A stretch of 64,000 nt of DNA from Paragonimus skrjabini miyazakii. Taxonomy: Eukaryota > Platyhelminthes > Trematoda > Plagiorchiida > Troglotrematidae. The stretch lies in assembly GCA_014338405.1 (NCBI GenBank), contig JTDE01001365.1, positions 46,975-110,974 on the forward strand, written 5' to 3'. Under the pieces are notes generated by a model. That model saw only the letters and a list, made by a program, of their open reading frames with translations. It was not told where the DNA came from and ran no database searches. The translations under genes were made by a program, and so were the position numbers. This document shows positions 38,784 through 51,303 of this stretch, piece after piece (the stretch's first letter is position 1; each line of letters starts with the position of its first letter).

Positions 38784-40071
38784 TCGGCATCCGTAGGACG
38801 GTGTCAACAACTGTTTTGCCGTTTGAGCCTTATATATGGGTAAAGTCTTCAGAATCTGAGTGCTGGTTACGTTGCAGGATGCGGATGATTGGGTCCATTT
38901 ACGGTAACATTAGACTGCATAAGGGTTAGGCTTTGTAAACTTAGCACCGAGTCAAATCGCCCAAACTGATCGATGGGAATAAGCCCGTAGAGTAAAGACC
39001 AGCTAACCAAACAGCTCTTCTTCTTCTTCAGGTAAACAAAGTGAGAAAGAGAGAGATGTGTTTTCGCATACATTGTATCACTAAGCCACTGATGTTAGTA
39101 AAAGGAAGCATATTGGCTTAGTGATTAGCCAGAAGACGACTAGATATCTGATCTCAAACGCATTAGCAGACAGACTGTGGTTTCCAAGTAAGTTGAGGAT
39201 ATTATGTTTGACAATGCGAGAAAACAGGAACAGCCCGAAATGACATTAAAAATAGCGGGTCACATTCAACAATGGATGAATGTTTCATTCATGAAATGAA
39301 CACTACGCCGGAAAGTTACCCGTGCTATTACCAGCATGTCGGTCAATTTGATCACTCTCTGAATTTGTGATTACGAAAGTAACGCTAGTGTGGTTGTTAA
39401 ACTGTACAGTTTACCCTTGCTTCGTGTTGTATATGTCCTCAAACCTAATGGAGAATGTAGAAAAAAACGCGTTCTTAGGCCAGTAAAGTAACGGTGCACA
39501 CTGAACGCGTTGCCTGGCTGATTACATCGCTGGCTAGCATCGCTATCTTTTCCCACTGATTGTCCACAAATGTTTAATTTTGTTAATGCAGTTTTTGATT
39601 GGTTCTCCGTTTACAACAGTCACCGTATCGCCTTCGTGAGATACACTTCCGGTAATACAAGATAAGTAGTTCGTTTTGTCTAGTTGCCATAAAGATACTG
39701 AAGCTTGTAATAAATTATTAACAGTATAGATCGAATGATGTTTATTCCGAAACATATATTTTATACAAAGGAACACCGTTACAACAAATATTTCTGCAAC
39801 GATTTTGTTGGTGTACTGAAGAGCATACGAAAATCGCTAAGTAGCTAACTCATTTCACGAATTTTGTCATATCGCACAATCTTGGCTTAATTTTCACATT
39901 TTTACCTCCATTTCTGTGTTGTATACGGTAAATGACGTATAATAGTCGTTTTACCGTGTTTTAACGCAGAACAAATTTCTGTAGGCTTACACACAAATGC
40001 ATGTGCCAAAACAGTCAGTGATCTTTACATGTCATGATACGTGCAACGTAACAAGTACTTATTAAATTTAT
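38784..40071. other. No gene seen
   Basis: No open frame beyond chance length. If the gene ending at 43666 has nearby upstream exons they could be here, but none could be recognised. Confidence 0.35.
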
Positions 40072-40365
40072 AACTGATCGTAACTATCGCATTCCCATTA
40101 ACTGTTCAGTCAGCCCGTTTTGGAAAGAAACGCTATACTCGAATTTTTCTTTTGCTAGAGCTCGTCAATAGAAAATATGCTTGCTATGATTGTGACTATA
40201 ACTCTGGCCATCATATCGCGAGGCAACCGTGTTAATCATCCAGCATTTGATTTTGCATCAGTCCCGACTAGATTTCTGAATGTAAATGCTCTGCCACGTT
40301 CATCGCGAACTGCAGTATCACCCCCAAGGTCAGACATTAATTGTCTTGTTAACTCCGAAAGATGG
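40072..40365 (-). repeat. tRNA-related interspersed repeat, copy 5
   Basis: Blocks present in family order: AACTGATCGTAACTATCGCA, CAGTCAGCCCGTTTTGGAAA, TAGAGCTCGTCAATAGAAAA, GAGGCAACCGTGTTAATCAT, AATGCTCTGCCACGTTCATC and CTTGTTAACTCCGAAAGATG. It is moderately diverged but full length for the family. Confidence 0.7.
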
Positions 40366-42787
40366 CTCGACAACTGGGACTGCTCTCAAAGTTCTGTTTC
40401 CCTCTCCTATTGGTTTAGAGGGAGTTCGGTATCCCTGGGTAAACAAAAGTGGCAAAGTCCACCATACTATGCATTGCTATAGAAGAGGCATAACTTCCAC
40501 ATCCAAATTAGCATTAAATTTGGGCGCTTAATATTCTCCCCGTCATTAATGTTCGTTAAGTTTCGAATCAAAATCCGAATACTTGCCTTTTCTAAGGCCA
40601 TCAGGATTAATAACTCTAAACAAGTTTGAAACTTGAAGCTAGAGTATACATCGGGCCTCTTCGTTTTCACTGTTCTATTTGACTGACCGTTCTACACCAT
40701 GTTTCGTACGAAAAGCAGTAGGTCTGTAAAGTCATTCGCTGACTGCTTCTTTACCCACTGTCAATTAGACTAAACAGTCGACTTGTTTACATATAAATAC
40801 ACCCACACGCATGATGCTGCCGGTTATTTTCGTGGGTAACTGAAGGTGGGTGAGTCGTCATATTGACACCGCTCACGAGATTGACCATGGCTAAACAACA
40901 TTTCATCAGCGATTGCTTTGAACGAGCACCGTAGCTAATGGCACCCCTTATTTACTAATTTAGACGATCTGCAGCATCTTGCGAACAACTACCATTTATA
41001 TGACCATCAAAACGCACAAGATGAGCAGTCAATATATACAGATCTCCCCAGGAAACCACAAATCCAGTTTTTCCTAACAGCGATCTACTGAAGTAGCGAT
41101 ATTTGACAACATCAATCGTGATAAGTCACAAAAGTGAATTTATCGTAAAATAACATATTGTGGATAGCAATTTCAAGCCCAAATGCTGCAGGTCGCGCAG
41201 TATATGCCTGTCAGCGAAGAGCTATAATCCAGTTACATGTGTGCTATCTTCAAGTGGCAACAAGTGTAGACAAAAATTTGTAATCAAAGTGATCACCATA
41301 AAAGCTATACAGAGGTGGGATACATTTGGCTAAGCGGAATACTAAATGGATTGATGAAATAACAGCCTTCGGCCAACTAGCCTTACACGCACAAGAATCA
41401 GTCTTCAAAGGAAAGAATGTATATTTTAATAATCGACCACGGCAAAAACAAAACGTTAGAGTATACTTAGACGTAGTGCTTTTTCGATATGACTAAATTG
41501 GTTACAACAGCAAAGAATGATGGTGATTGGGCTAACCTAGCAGCATTACACGTCCAAGCTTCTTTTCTTGCCCGTGCATCTTGTTTTCTTTTGATCTCGG
41601 ATCAATACTCAATAAGTTTATTTAAAAAAATGAAGTACTACAGCTAAAGAAAGTAATCTCTAAATATCCTCATGGGCATGAAGTCTGCGAGGTCGTCGTC
41701 TAGTAGATAATACCAAGTCATTAGTTCACTTCAACGTGCCTTATACTGGCTAGGTCCGACAACGATGAAGTAACTGTCTTTACGATCAACAGTACAACCT
41801 CCAGTTTTAGATATATACACAAATATATAAACAAGGAACACAAAATACAACAACCTCGCAAAAAATAAAGACAGAATAAAACAGGTTATATTTGTTTATA
41901 AGGTCCGATTATCCAGTCATGGTTAGTTTCCCTTCGTATTCAAAATATGTTCATCGAATATTCTAGCGACAATGCACTGGTAACTGAATTAGATACGGTT
42001 CCTAATTTGACTTGAGTCGTTCGCGTGTAGATGAACTTGATCAACGTATGTTGTTCTTGCAAGAGATTGATATAATCAACTCGAGGTACAAAGGATTTTA
42101 AAGAGGCATCGGAATATGGGTGAACGGACTACTGAAATGCTGGATTGCCATAAATAAAAGAACATATAGAGGAGAATTAAGAAGGTGAGTTGGACAATTT
42201 CAGTGGAAGTGATTATGTAATAAAGACTTCCAACAAGTTTGGCAGATGACGTTTAGTATCTGTAAACGGTGATCATTTTACATATGGACCTATATTGACT
42301 AGGTTTGGCTAGCTGTCGTCCTACGGACAGGTTGCAGATGATCGTTTTATAAAAGCCTAAGATGCAGGTGATATATTGGTACACACTGGGTAAGAATAAC
42401 TGAAGCGTTTAAAAAGAGAACAAAAATATGGAATCCTTTCAGATCGAAGTTTTATCACGTCTGATCCTCATTTAACTTAGATAGCCGTTATGGTGATTGC
42501 CATTACAACGAAAAGCTCATTGTAACCAAAAATTTATGCCCTTAAACTGTCTGGTTTTTAAGTAATGTTCATTGTGGCGAACACTGTTGCAGCAAAAGTT
42601 ACTACAGAACAGAACAGACTGAATGTCTGCAAACATATTTGTGTTCACGATAGTGAGTTTTATGTGACGATTCATAATTGAACCGATCTCGTCCCAGTAC
42701 TTACCATCAACGAATCTTAAGTATATGAACTGTGATAGGGAGGTTGAATTTAGGCGTCTCTGTGCGTAGGAATTGAACACTACTCAA
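40366..42787. other. No gene seen
   Basis: AT-rich with many stops in every frame, including short alternating TA runs near 41810. No repeat partner was noticed in the window. Confidence 0.35.
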
Positions 42788-43159
42788 AATTGATCGCAGC
42801 TCACTCCTGTTAATTACAATCGATGACCCCATGATTAGGACTTCGCTTTCAGTTAAAATCACTGGAATCATTTAGCATTTTGGACAATATTTTGATTGTT
42901 GACAAGTACTGGAGTACGTTTGCTTAGTATGCCCACTGTGAGATCAATTAGACAGTGGTTAACATGGATGTCGCCTAAGAAATTGGTTGGAGATTTGTAC
43001 TCGTTCATGGCAAGAATATGCGCAGCTGATGAGCTGAAACGAGAGTTAAACTTGGGTATATTTTCTGTTTTCGAATGTGGCAATCTGAGGATTTAATTGG
43101 AGTGTGACAGTTACGATCAATTTTGTATGATTTTCAATTGAAATTCACTAAAAATCATT
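42788..43159 (-). repeat. tRNA-related repeat, copy 6, internally deleted, with shared distal unit
   Basis: Starts with the family word AATTGATCGCAGCT, then jumps directly to the distal word CTCCTGTTAATTACAATCGA, so the body including the tRNA-like part is missing. It then continues for about 340 bases that match 49966-50315 closely (for example GACCCCATGATTAGGACTTC and GGATGTCGCCTAAGAAATTG), differing at scattered single bases. Confidence 0.8.
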
Positions 43160-43314
43160 CACCACTTATCCATAATTTTGTGTATCATTCACTAGTTACG
43201 TTTACTTGCAAAATCTACATACATTATTAAAACCGACAAGATTACGCAGGCTACTGACATTCATCGGTACGGGAAATCAGATGATTGAATTGTCAATCTT
43301 TCGTTATCTTCTAG

Positions 43315-43666
43315 TAAAGGAGGTGCAAAACTTATAGTAGGAGGCGTAAAAAGCAGGACCATTACAGCAAGAGATCACCGAAGCATACTACAGTTAGTTA
43401 GAACTGTCTACAGATTCGGTCCAAATCGACACCATAAAAAACCGGGGGATCGAACTGTATATCAAGCATTTTCACAGAAACCGACGGACAACGGTGACTG
43501 TTATATGGTGTGCGCCGCTGAGCCAATCCCTTATGGTAGTAGGCGAGAGTGGTTTGGACTGATGGGTCACGGAATAAACTTCATAAATTTGATGGGCATG
43601 CCCGAGTACTGCGATGTATTCGTGGGCTATCGAATTGGATGCGGATCCGTGAAATACGACTCATGA
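43315..43666 (+). CDS. Well-formed C-terminal exon of an unrecognised protein
   Basis: A pyrimidine-rich acceptor (TTTCGTTATCTTCTAG) ends at 43314. From there one frame is open to TGA at 43664-43666, entered in phase 2, giving about 116 residues. No methionine occurs until late in the frame, which fits an internal or terminal exon rather than a stand-alone gene. The translation looks like an ordinary globular protein: KGGAKLIVGGVKSRTITARD, then RTVYRFGPNRHHKKPGDRTV, then PIPYGSRREWFGLMGHGINF and MGMPEYCDVFVGYRIGCG. It is balanced in hydrophobic, charged and aromatic residues, with no membrane span. I do not recognise the family. Upstream exons were not found. The exon lies just right of repeat copy 6, which would then sit in its intron. 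Confidence 0.6.
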
Positions 43667-45799
43667 AACGGAGCTTTATTTCCTGGAATGTGATAGTCTG
43701 CTGACACTCTGAAAACTCAAGGAGGAATAGGAAAGATTCCAGCTTCTTGCATGCCACTTACTTAAGCGATTTCTTTCACTTCATGTATTGATACTTTTCC
43801 CTGTGCAATCAACGAATGTTCACCTTTCTTGGGTCAGTTGTAGTCGATTTTCCCCATTTACCAGGATCGTTCAGCTCTCCTCACCTAAGTAAACAAAATG
43901 CCACTCTTAAGTCAAAATGGCATAAATTTTTGTCCATTATAGGGGACCTTGTACATTTCACTGAATCAAATTCCATATCTTTTAACCAAGTGGTACTGTC
44001 TATTGTCGGTCACACGGTTTTGACGACATTTATTTGACGTGTTGGTTTAAGTTTTGAGGTGCTTCTGATTGAGATGACTGTTAATCTGAGGACAGCTTGC
44101 TGTCCTTCCTCTGTATCTCCTCTACATGGTTTATTTTTTTCAACTTCAGTTAGCTTTTTGACAGCAGCTCTAACAAACTTCAGTCTTTTGTCAATCTCCC
44201 GTGCGCTCAGCTGCATCTGTTAGAAAACTGAAACCTTCCCCTTGTCTAACTCTGTCAGGCCATCTTGAAGCATGACGAGACAAATTTGAAATGAAGTGTT
44301 AATCTTTTAGAGATTTACCTTCTAACATTGAGCTCACATCCAGACCACCGTGAAAAAAGGATGACGTGTGCCCGTTTTCATAAGAACCTGACGTTAACTT
44401 AGTAAGCTGCTATTGAATAAGCGCTTCAACCTGAAGGCACCGTGACAACATTGGATGGGTGCACAATTTTACATAGATGTTAGTCGAAGATACTCAGCCT
44501 ACTGCTGTTTCCCTGTCACGAAATTTGTCAGATATTGCGTGGATAACTGGCAGAGTGATCCCATCATTATGTGGCAGGGTGTATGCACATGCACATGCAT
44601 ATGTATCGCTCTTCATAACTGAGAATAAATTTGGGGATACACAAATGGTAATTAATGCTGTTAGTTTCCTCCGTTTTATACCAAGTTAGGAGTGTAATGA
44701 CATCGTAATTATACGTACTGAGATGTGCTAACTAGCAAGTACGAATATGCGCTGTGTGTGAGTGTCAACTGAGAAACCATAAAGATTTTCTGCGCTTTCT
44801 GGTCTAGTGGAGTCAGTGGTCAACTACTTCAAATAGGACCTGTATAAGGAGGGTCCCGAAAGCAACTAATCCAGGATGAGAACAACGCTTTCAAATTGTG
44901 CCCTGCAAAATTGCATACAGCGAATTATAAACAATGCAAACGGTAGAAGAGATAAATTGGATACCGCTCACGTTCAGTCGTTGAGTGTGGGCCCAGGTAA
45001 AATTTACATCTGATTTTTTACTACCGGATATCACAGTCTACGACTAGCTTTGAGAGGTGCTCGAAGTTTATCAGCCAATGGTCACGACCACATGCAGAAA
45101 TGCTATGTTTTAGGTTGTTAACCGTAGCTCTTGAGGATGATTAAGACACAAACCACTTTAAATGCCAGCTGTGTGATATTTTGCCTAACCTGAATAAGTT
45201 GAGTAAATAGATCGTGATGTATTTCTGCGTCTCCAAACCTCTTAGTTACCCATCATTCATGGTTGTTGATTTAACTGATAGGTTAGTCAATGCGCCTCCA
45301 GAAATTATCTTGACTTGATCGTTACGTTGCAATCTTTATCGCTTTCGTATTGAGTTAGTCAGTCAAGCTAACACAGTCCTGTTTGAATTTACCTGGCACC
45401 ACCAAAAACATGGATAGTTGTCAGACAAACGTTCAGTTTTGAGGCTTTCGTTTCCGTTTATCTGCGCTTTAAAGTCTTTCTCATTGTATTAACGAGTGCA
45501 GTGGGTGACACCATTTCGTTCTCTGCGAATGAGTTTTTTTTGTATTTCAAGAAACTAACTTCAAAAACGGCGGCAATAATAAACCCGCTTGCTGAGAAGC
45601 CAAAAACAATTGCAGTGACCGCCAAATATCTGCTCCACTTAAGGTAGCCTGATTGATTACTCAAATTGACAAACAGTGACAGGAAATCGATTGAACAAAG
45701 TCTAACCGGCTAGTTCACGTCAGTGTGATGAGAACAGAACGTTGGACCTAGTTACCCCAAGACGACAACCTCAACCTCTTCTCTGTCGAGTGAGTGCAG
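43667..45799. other. Mostly featureless stretch
   Basis: Apart from the small minus-strand frame at 44010-44216, described separately, I see only chance-length frames. Confidence 0.35.
44010..44216 (-). CDS. Possible short exon or small ORF, charged helical peptide
   Basis: The minus strand shows an acceptor-like GTTTTCTAACAG directly before ATG at 44216, then 68 codons to TGA. The translation begins MQLSAREIDKRLKFVRAAVK, is rich in Lys, Arg and Glu, and is predicted to be helical. It could be an exon beginning at that acceptor, a small complete ORF, or chance. The opposite strand is also open over most of the same span, which weakens the case. Confidence 0.3.
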   Translation of the reverse strand: MQLSAREIDKRLKFVRAAVKKLTEVEKNKPCRGDTEEGQQAVLRLTVISIRSTSKLKPTRQINVVKTV

Positions 45800-45805
45800 A
45801 TCACG

Positions 45806-45827
45806 ATCATCATCATCATCATCATCA
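45806..45827 (-). repeat. (CAT)n tract forming the LINE 3' tail
   Basis: Seven or so CAT triplets at the exact 3' boundary of the LINE. RTE-clade LINEs commonly end in short tandem repeats rather than poly(A), and this agrees with the tail of the copy at 38.78 kb. Confidence 0.8.
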
Positions 45828-46261
45828 CAGACAGCAATACATCAGTGGTTCACACCGATGCTTAACTGCCATACAACCACGAATAAGAAAAAGCCAACCC
45901 TATATAGGAAGAGAGAAGAAAAAAGGGAAAGGGGAGGAACCTAACCACTAAAAAATAGCTACGTCTACATTCAGACATACAACATCAAGACGTCTACACC
46001 TTGCAAACAAACAAACACGCTGTAAGTGAAAGTAAGGCGTCATCAGCAAGACAGCTTCCTTACGACTATCACTGCCCCACGTCATTTTACAGAACACTCG
46101 GCCAAAAATTGACAACATTTACACCACTGAGCTCGGTTAGCCGCCATCTCACATAACGTCTCAAGCCACCGACTCTGTGAGTCGCGATGGCCCCAGCCCG
46201 GAAGACGAATCCGATCTACAGTAGCCAACCTCTTCGTGAACGATTTAATTTGTCTACGCCA

Positions 46262-46386
46262 NNNNNNNNNNNNNNNNNNNNNNNNNNNNNNNNNNNNNNN
46301 NNNNNNNNNNNNNNNNNNNNNNNNNNNNNNNNNNNNNNNNNNNNNNNNNNNNNNNNNNNNNNNNNNNNNNNNNNNNNNNNNNNNNN
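46262..46386. other. Assembly gap, 125 N
   Basis: A run of undetermined bases inside the LINE. Sequence on both sides belongs to the same element in the same orientation, so the gap most likely reflects the repeat. The true length is unknown. Confidence 0.99.
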
Positions 46387-46745
46387 AAGGAATGAACGAA
46401 AGAACTCGTTTGACAACCTGTGCCAAACACCCGCTTCCTAACCTCCTCGTTGCTCACTCGTTGACGCCACCCGAAACGAGCGATTGAACGCAGACATCGG
46501 TGGTCAAACACTTGAAGACGGTTCAGGTCTTCTACCCTGAGTGGCCATGTTTCTCTGCCGTAAAGTAATACAGCCCTCACTGTTTTCTGATATACACGAC
46601 CGTTAAGCTTCAGAGAGATACTCTTCTGTTGCCACAAGTGCCTAAGATTAGTAGACACCGCTCTAGCCTTGGAACTACGCGCCTCTGTTTCATTCCCTAC
46701 GCCTCGGCCGCCGCCGATGGTGCAGCTTCCCAGGTATACAAACCG

Positions 46746-49678
46746 GTCTTAACAGTGAGTGAGTCAGTCATTTTCGTTTCTCCGGGAAAATACTGAAATT
46801 GGTATGGTTGGGAATAGAACCCCAACATGTATCCTTACGAAGCCTCCATATTAGCAATCTTGTTACAGATTTCCATCTAGGACTTAACGAATTCCTGTAT
46901 ATGCACGCCCACACTTAATCTCGCACGAGTAATAAATTGTGACATTTGGGAGACATGTTCCCATCCAGGAAACGCTTTGACCAGGTAGCAAATTTTTCTG
47001 TTTACATTATTCGTCTCCAGTGAAGAGGTAAGCCCTCGAGAATCTTGCAGGAAACACTTCATGAGCCTTAAAAAGTTTCATGCCTTCCACACGCAGAAAC
47101 AGTACGGTGGCCTTAATTAACTTCACCCCGCATACTCAAGAAATGATATCAGAAGGGATTACCAGCCTATACAACTCGGTTCACAAACACCAGTTATAAA
47201 TAGTTCTAGCATGTTAAAATCTGCTTCACATACAACTAAAGAACCCAGTCTTAAACCTGTTCGGCATCAAACTTGTTCTTCGAACTACGCAAAGCCAACG
47301 TCCATCAAATGTTTGTTGTAGTATCTGAGCCACATTCTCGAGGCAGTGTGCCAGCTGAACAGCACTCATTTAAGTACACTCTCCTACATTGTGCTCTTCT
47401 ACTTTGGTTCCGAATGAAAACACTTAAAAGCTGTTAGTCGGGGGTTCCTAGGCTTTTATTATCATCATATAGTTCCTATCGGGACTTGAACAGATTGACA
47501 ACATTTTAGCCTAATCGTGCAACGCTGTTTCAAAAGATTAAACGCTGGATGGTATGATATCAAATATTTTGTTGCTGTTTTTTTATTTGTGTGTTTGTGA
47601 ATTTGCACAATTGTATCACGGTTGCATAATCGTCACGACGTGTAGCAAGCAAGAGTGACGGAATATACACCACTTTTGAGGATCTATTGTAGTTGCTGAT
47701 ACTAAGAGGTTTCCTGATGAAAACTCAACAAGTGAATGTATGTTCGGATAGTTAGTACAAAGTCTATTTGCTTTGCGCAATGAGTTGTTCAGGTTCTATG
47801 AAGCTAATTTAATTTTCTCCGCAACCAGAAACTTTTTCCTTTTATAACGTGTTATTAAAGAAAATGCCGTACTTACAGATTTATTGCCACTGCTCTCAAA
47901 TATGTAATTGCCCAAGAGCAACTTGGTATGGATTTCATTTTGTCACACCCCTCACCCCGTGGTCACCAGGTCAGGCTGAGTAAGAAGCCTTTGAGATCAC
48001 CTAGTAGCACTCATTAAATGGTGCCCTGGCAACTCGGTCTAATGTTTGGTTGACTTTACTTAGATTTGGAATCTGAACTCCATAATATTCAACAGACGGG
48101 ACCTGAGGATCAGTGTGAACAGTGATGGGCTGTCTGTTGTATACAAACGAAGACAACCTCGAATGGATTGTCAAGCCTGTTCGTTGTATATTTCATCGTA
48201 TTTTCTTAATTGGGCCAGTTTGCACCGACCAGCCAGCTCAGACCTGATATTAAAAGGGGACTGGCTTTGATAATTGACTGACTGCACCTTTAAGTAAATT
48301 CACACGATTCTCCGTGTCGACTGGATTGCAGTGTCATTGAAGAAGTGGTCATCTACTGAAGAAAGACGACATGTCGCCAGCTGCTAACGGTTCATTTACT
48401 ATTTTCAGTCGCGAACGTAAAACATTAGATTATCTAAAGTATGCTGATAGCTTGGTTGTGTTGAAAATGGAAACGGCTATATAAAAAGGCATAGTATTAA
48501 TGTTGGATTGCTAAGGCAGACATGTACTGCGAGTGCGTAAGCTATGATCGATTGGGAGTGTTGATCAACTAATAATCATCTGAATACCAGACTATCTTTG
48601 TTAAACATTGTCTACCTTCTGTAAGCGCAGAATCTTGACAGTAAGCTTTCACTTAAGAGATTTTGTGCAGACTTGATCGTAGGTGCTTAGATTACACACC
48701 CGGCCTGGAATCCAGCGACCAAACGTTCTAACAACTTTAACTGGATACCAGTAATCGCGAGCAGCAGGATTCAACACGATTGTCTCCAGCGACTTTAGCT
48801 TGTCTCACAAGAAGGCGTCAATGTCCAACATAGTCAATTCGGCGCTTGGTCTACTCATCAAGTTGTTTGAATGGTTTCACTCAGACTGAAACACCATTAT
48901 GCCAAACTATCTACCTTGGAACTATCTACCTTGAACCAAATATCAAAGTTTGTCGTCCCAGTTTCATGAAGGACATTATTGCTATCAAAAAATGAAAAAC
49001 GTACAGCTACACAGTGAGTTACTGTCCCACACTTTCTATCATCTCCATATAAGTTGCGCAAACTGAAGCAGTTAACAGTGTATTACGGGCATCTTGGAGG
49101 AAACTGGATCTTGGTGTATAAAGTCTTCGATTAAACCTAACCTAACTCAAAACAAATGCTTATGCCCAGCGAAAATTATAACTTCTGGCAACAACCTTAA
49201 ATTACCAGTTTGACTCACGGAGAGCACGCTTTTAATCTTCAGATGTGCACAGTATGAAACCACTTAAAATAATCTACTGTACTTGCATCACCGCTAGTAA
49301 AGTTCAAGTGCAGATTTGATGCAACTAATCAGGACACCAAACCGAATCTTCAAATAAATCGGTCGTCAAAATTGTCACGGTATGATATGCATATACTAAA
49401 ATTTCCCTGCTGGATCCAGTTGACCATTAGCTGTTGTGTACTTTAATATCGTATGTTTGATAGTCAGTTGGTAGGCCTCTAGTCCGGTCATTATTCACCG
49501 ACGTACCCATTCATAATCTTCCCATTATTGACGCTCTGGAACTAAACCAGTCTTCCTATATATGTATTTTATCGTACAACCGTACAACAAACAATCAGGT
49601 GTGCATAGACGTCCTCCGCTTCTTTCAGTTTGTAAATCCCCTGTGGATTCTATAAACGGGAACCAAATATCGCTTACA
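46746..49678. other. No gene seen; tRNA-like fragment at left edge
   Basis: At 46801-46880 the minus strand carries GGGGTTCTATTCCCAACC, a B-box-like hairpin, next to the 5' break of the LINE; it may be a worn tRNA-derived repeat. The remainder has no frame above chance length. Confidence 0.35.
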
Positions 49679-50315
49679 AATAATCGCAACTCACTCATCC
49701 CTATGGACTCTCCCATCAACCTCATCTCGTAAACCAACACCAGACCCGAGTTTCACTCCTTCTCGAGCTCGCCACTACAACACTTCCTTATCACGACTGA
49801 GATGGCAACTCCGACTATGCTTTCATGAGACAATCACAATGAACACAGCGTCATTGACCGCACGTTAGACATGACTGAATTACCATATCCGAGAGCTCAG
49901 CCACATTTGTATGTGAGTACTGCTCACGTCACTCGATCACCTCAACAAGTGACACAGTACCTGTCCTGTTAATTCCAACTGATGACCCCATGATTAGGAC
50001 TTCGCTTTCAGTTTAAATCACTGGAATCATTTAGCATTTTGGGCAATATTTTGATTGTTGACAAGCACTGGAGTACGTTTGCTTAGTATACCCACTGTGA
50101 GATCAATTAGACAGTGGTTAACATGGATGTCGCCTAAGAAATTGGTTGGGGATTTGCACTCGTTCATGGCAAGAATATGCGCAACTGATGAGCTGAAACG
50201 AGACTGAAACTTGGGTAAATTTTCTGTTTTCGAATGAGGCTATCTGAGGATTTCATTGGAATGTGAGAATTACGATCAATTTTGTGTGATGTTCAATTCA
50301 TATTCACGAAAAATC
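49679..50315 (-). repeat. tRNA-related repeat, copy 7, long form
   Basis: The most complete long copy. It begins TAATCGCAACTCACTCATCC, passes TTCTCGAGCTCGCCACTACA, a tRNA-like middle and GAGCTCAGCCACATTTGTAT, then ACAGTACCTGTCCTGTTAAT. It continues through the distal unit of about 340 bases shared with 42806-43159 (GATGACCCCATGATTAGGAC, ATGGATGTCGCCTAAGAAAT). The distal unit is found only in copies 6 and 7. Confidence 0.75.
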
Positions 50316-51303
50316 CCCATTAATTACGATTGGCTATACGGATGCTATAAAATGATCAGACCTTCCATAAATGTTATGGTTCATGAAGTTTCAGGACCCA
50401 AATGGAGTCGAAATTGTATCAATTTAACTGAATTGTACACAAACTAGTACAGTTTCACTCAAATTGTCTGCTGAACATGCGTACAAGCAAGTACATCATT
50501 GTTAGGAACCATGCAAGTTTTCTTATACGTTGAATATACGGATAAACAGGCCGTTTAATTGATTTGCGTGAATGTAGTTGTACATCCGCTATGGAGGACA
50601 GTGTAAAAGGCACCACTGTAACTTTGAGCTGTGAGCAGATTATCTATACAGAATCCATATGTCAATGACGAACGAGCTGAATTTGTTTTTGTTTTTTGTG
50701 GTATTGGGTGATATCAGCTGGACAACACAAGCTGCGGGTTATCTGATTGTTTTGGTTCTGTGTTCGTGATGAACTTGTGAGGTTTAAAACAGTTTGTTAC
50801 AAATGTACAGTGCATGTTTCATGCTTTATAAAGATTTCTATCTGAAAGTCGCGAGATCGATCATCCGAACACTTGGACTCCATCCGCATAACAATTTAAC
50901 ATTTTCATTTAAAAGAAAAGTTACTATGAGGAGCGAAAATGCGAGAACAGGGATAAAGAGAAACAAATGCAGAAAATGAGAAAAGATATTGCTCACATGA
51001 CATATCACACTATGAATTTCTGAGATACTGTAGCCTATTCCAACAAACCCTGTATACCGTTCACTGCGAGGCACCAGTTGAAAATAATTTCCATTCAATA
51101 TGGAGTCAATGAAACATGCTGCTGCTTTGACATGTTGGAAAAAATTGAGTGAATTGACGTGCGGTATTCAACTGGATTGAAATGATAAATGAAGAAACAA
51201 TTGCCAGATCAGTCCTAATACTCTATTCTATGTTTGATTGGGTGTCATCTCACATGAGATCATTGTTCATAAATGCACTGCACATTGGGGACGAGAACAT
51301 CAA
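50316..51303. other. 3' flank of the Frizzled gene
   Basis: Contains the 3' untranslated region of the minus-strand Frizzled gene, whose stop codon is at 51304-51306. No canonical polyadenylation hexamer was found close to the stop on that strand. Short opposed frames around 50794-51098 are of chance length. Confidence 0.4.

Larger units (their letters stand above)
45800..46745 (-). mobile_element. RTE-type LINE 3' half, interrupted by assembly gap
   Basis: Reading from 46745 downwards: NLRHLWQQKSISLKLNGRVY and VRAVLLYGRETWPLRVEDLN, then FDHRCLRSIARFGWRQRVSN (46658-46400), the gap of N, then KSFTKRLATVDRIRLPGWGH and WLETLCEMAANRAQW (46260-46110). These are the thumb and C-terminal segments of an RTE-type reverse transcriptase. 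The 3' untranslated part runs to a (CAT)n tract at 45806-45827 that reads as a (GAT)n tail on the element strand. Homology to the copy at 0.5-1.4 kb stops abruptly at 46745, so this insertion is 5'-truncated. On the sequence present the protein frame is nearly intact, making it the youngest-looking copy. Confidence 0.85.

Noticed and set aside
45742..45951. Frame with a His run
   Set aside because: It is the (CAT)n tail and 3' untranslated part of the LINE read on the wrong strand.
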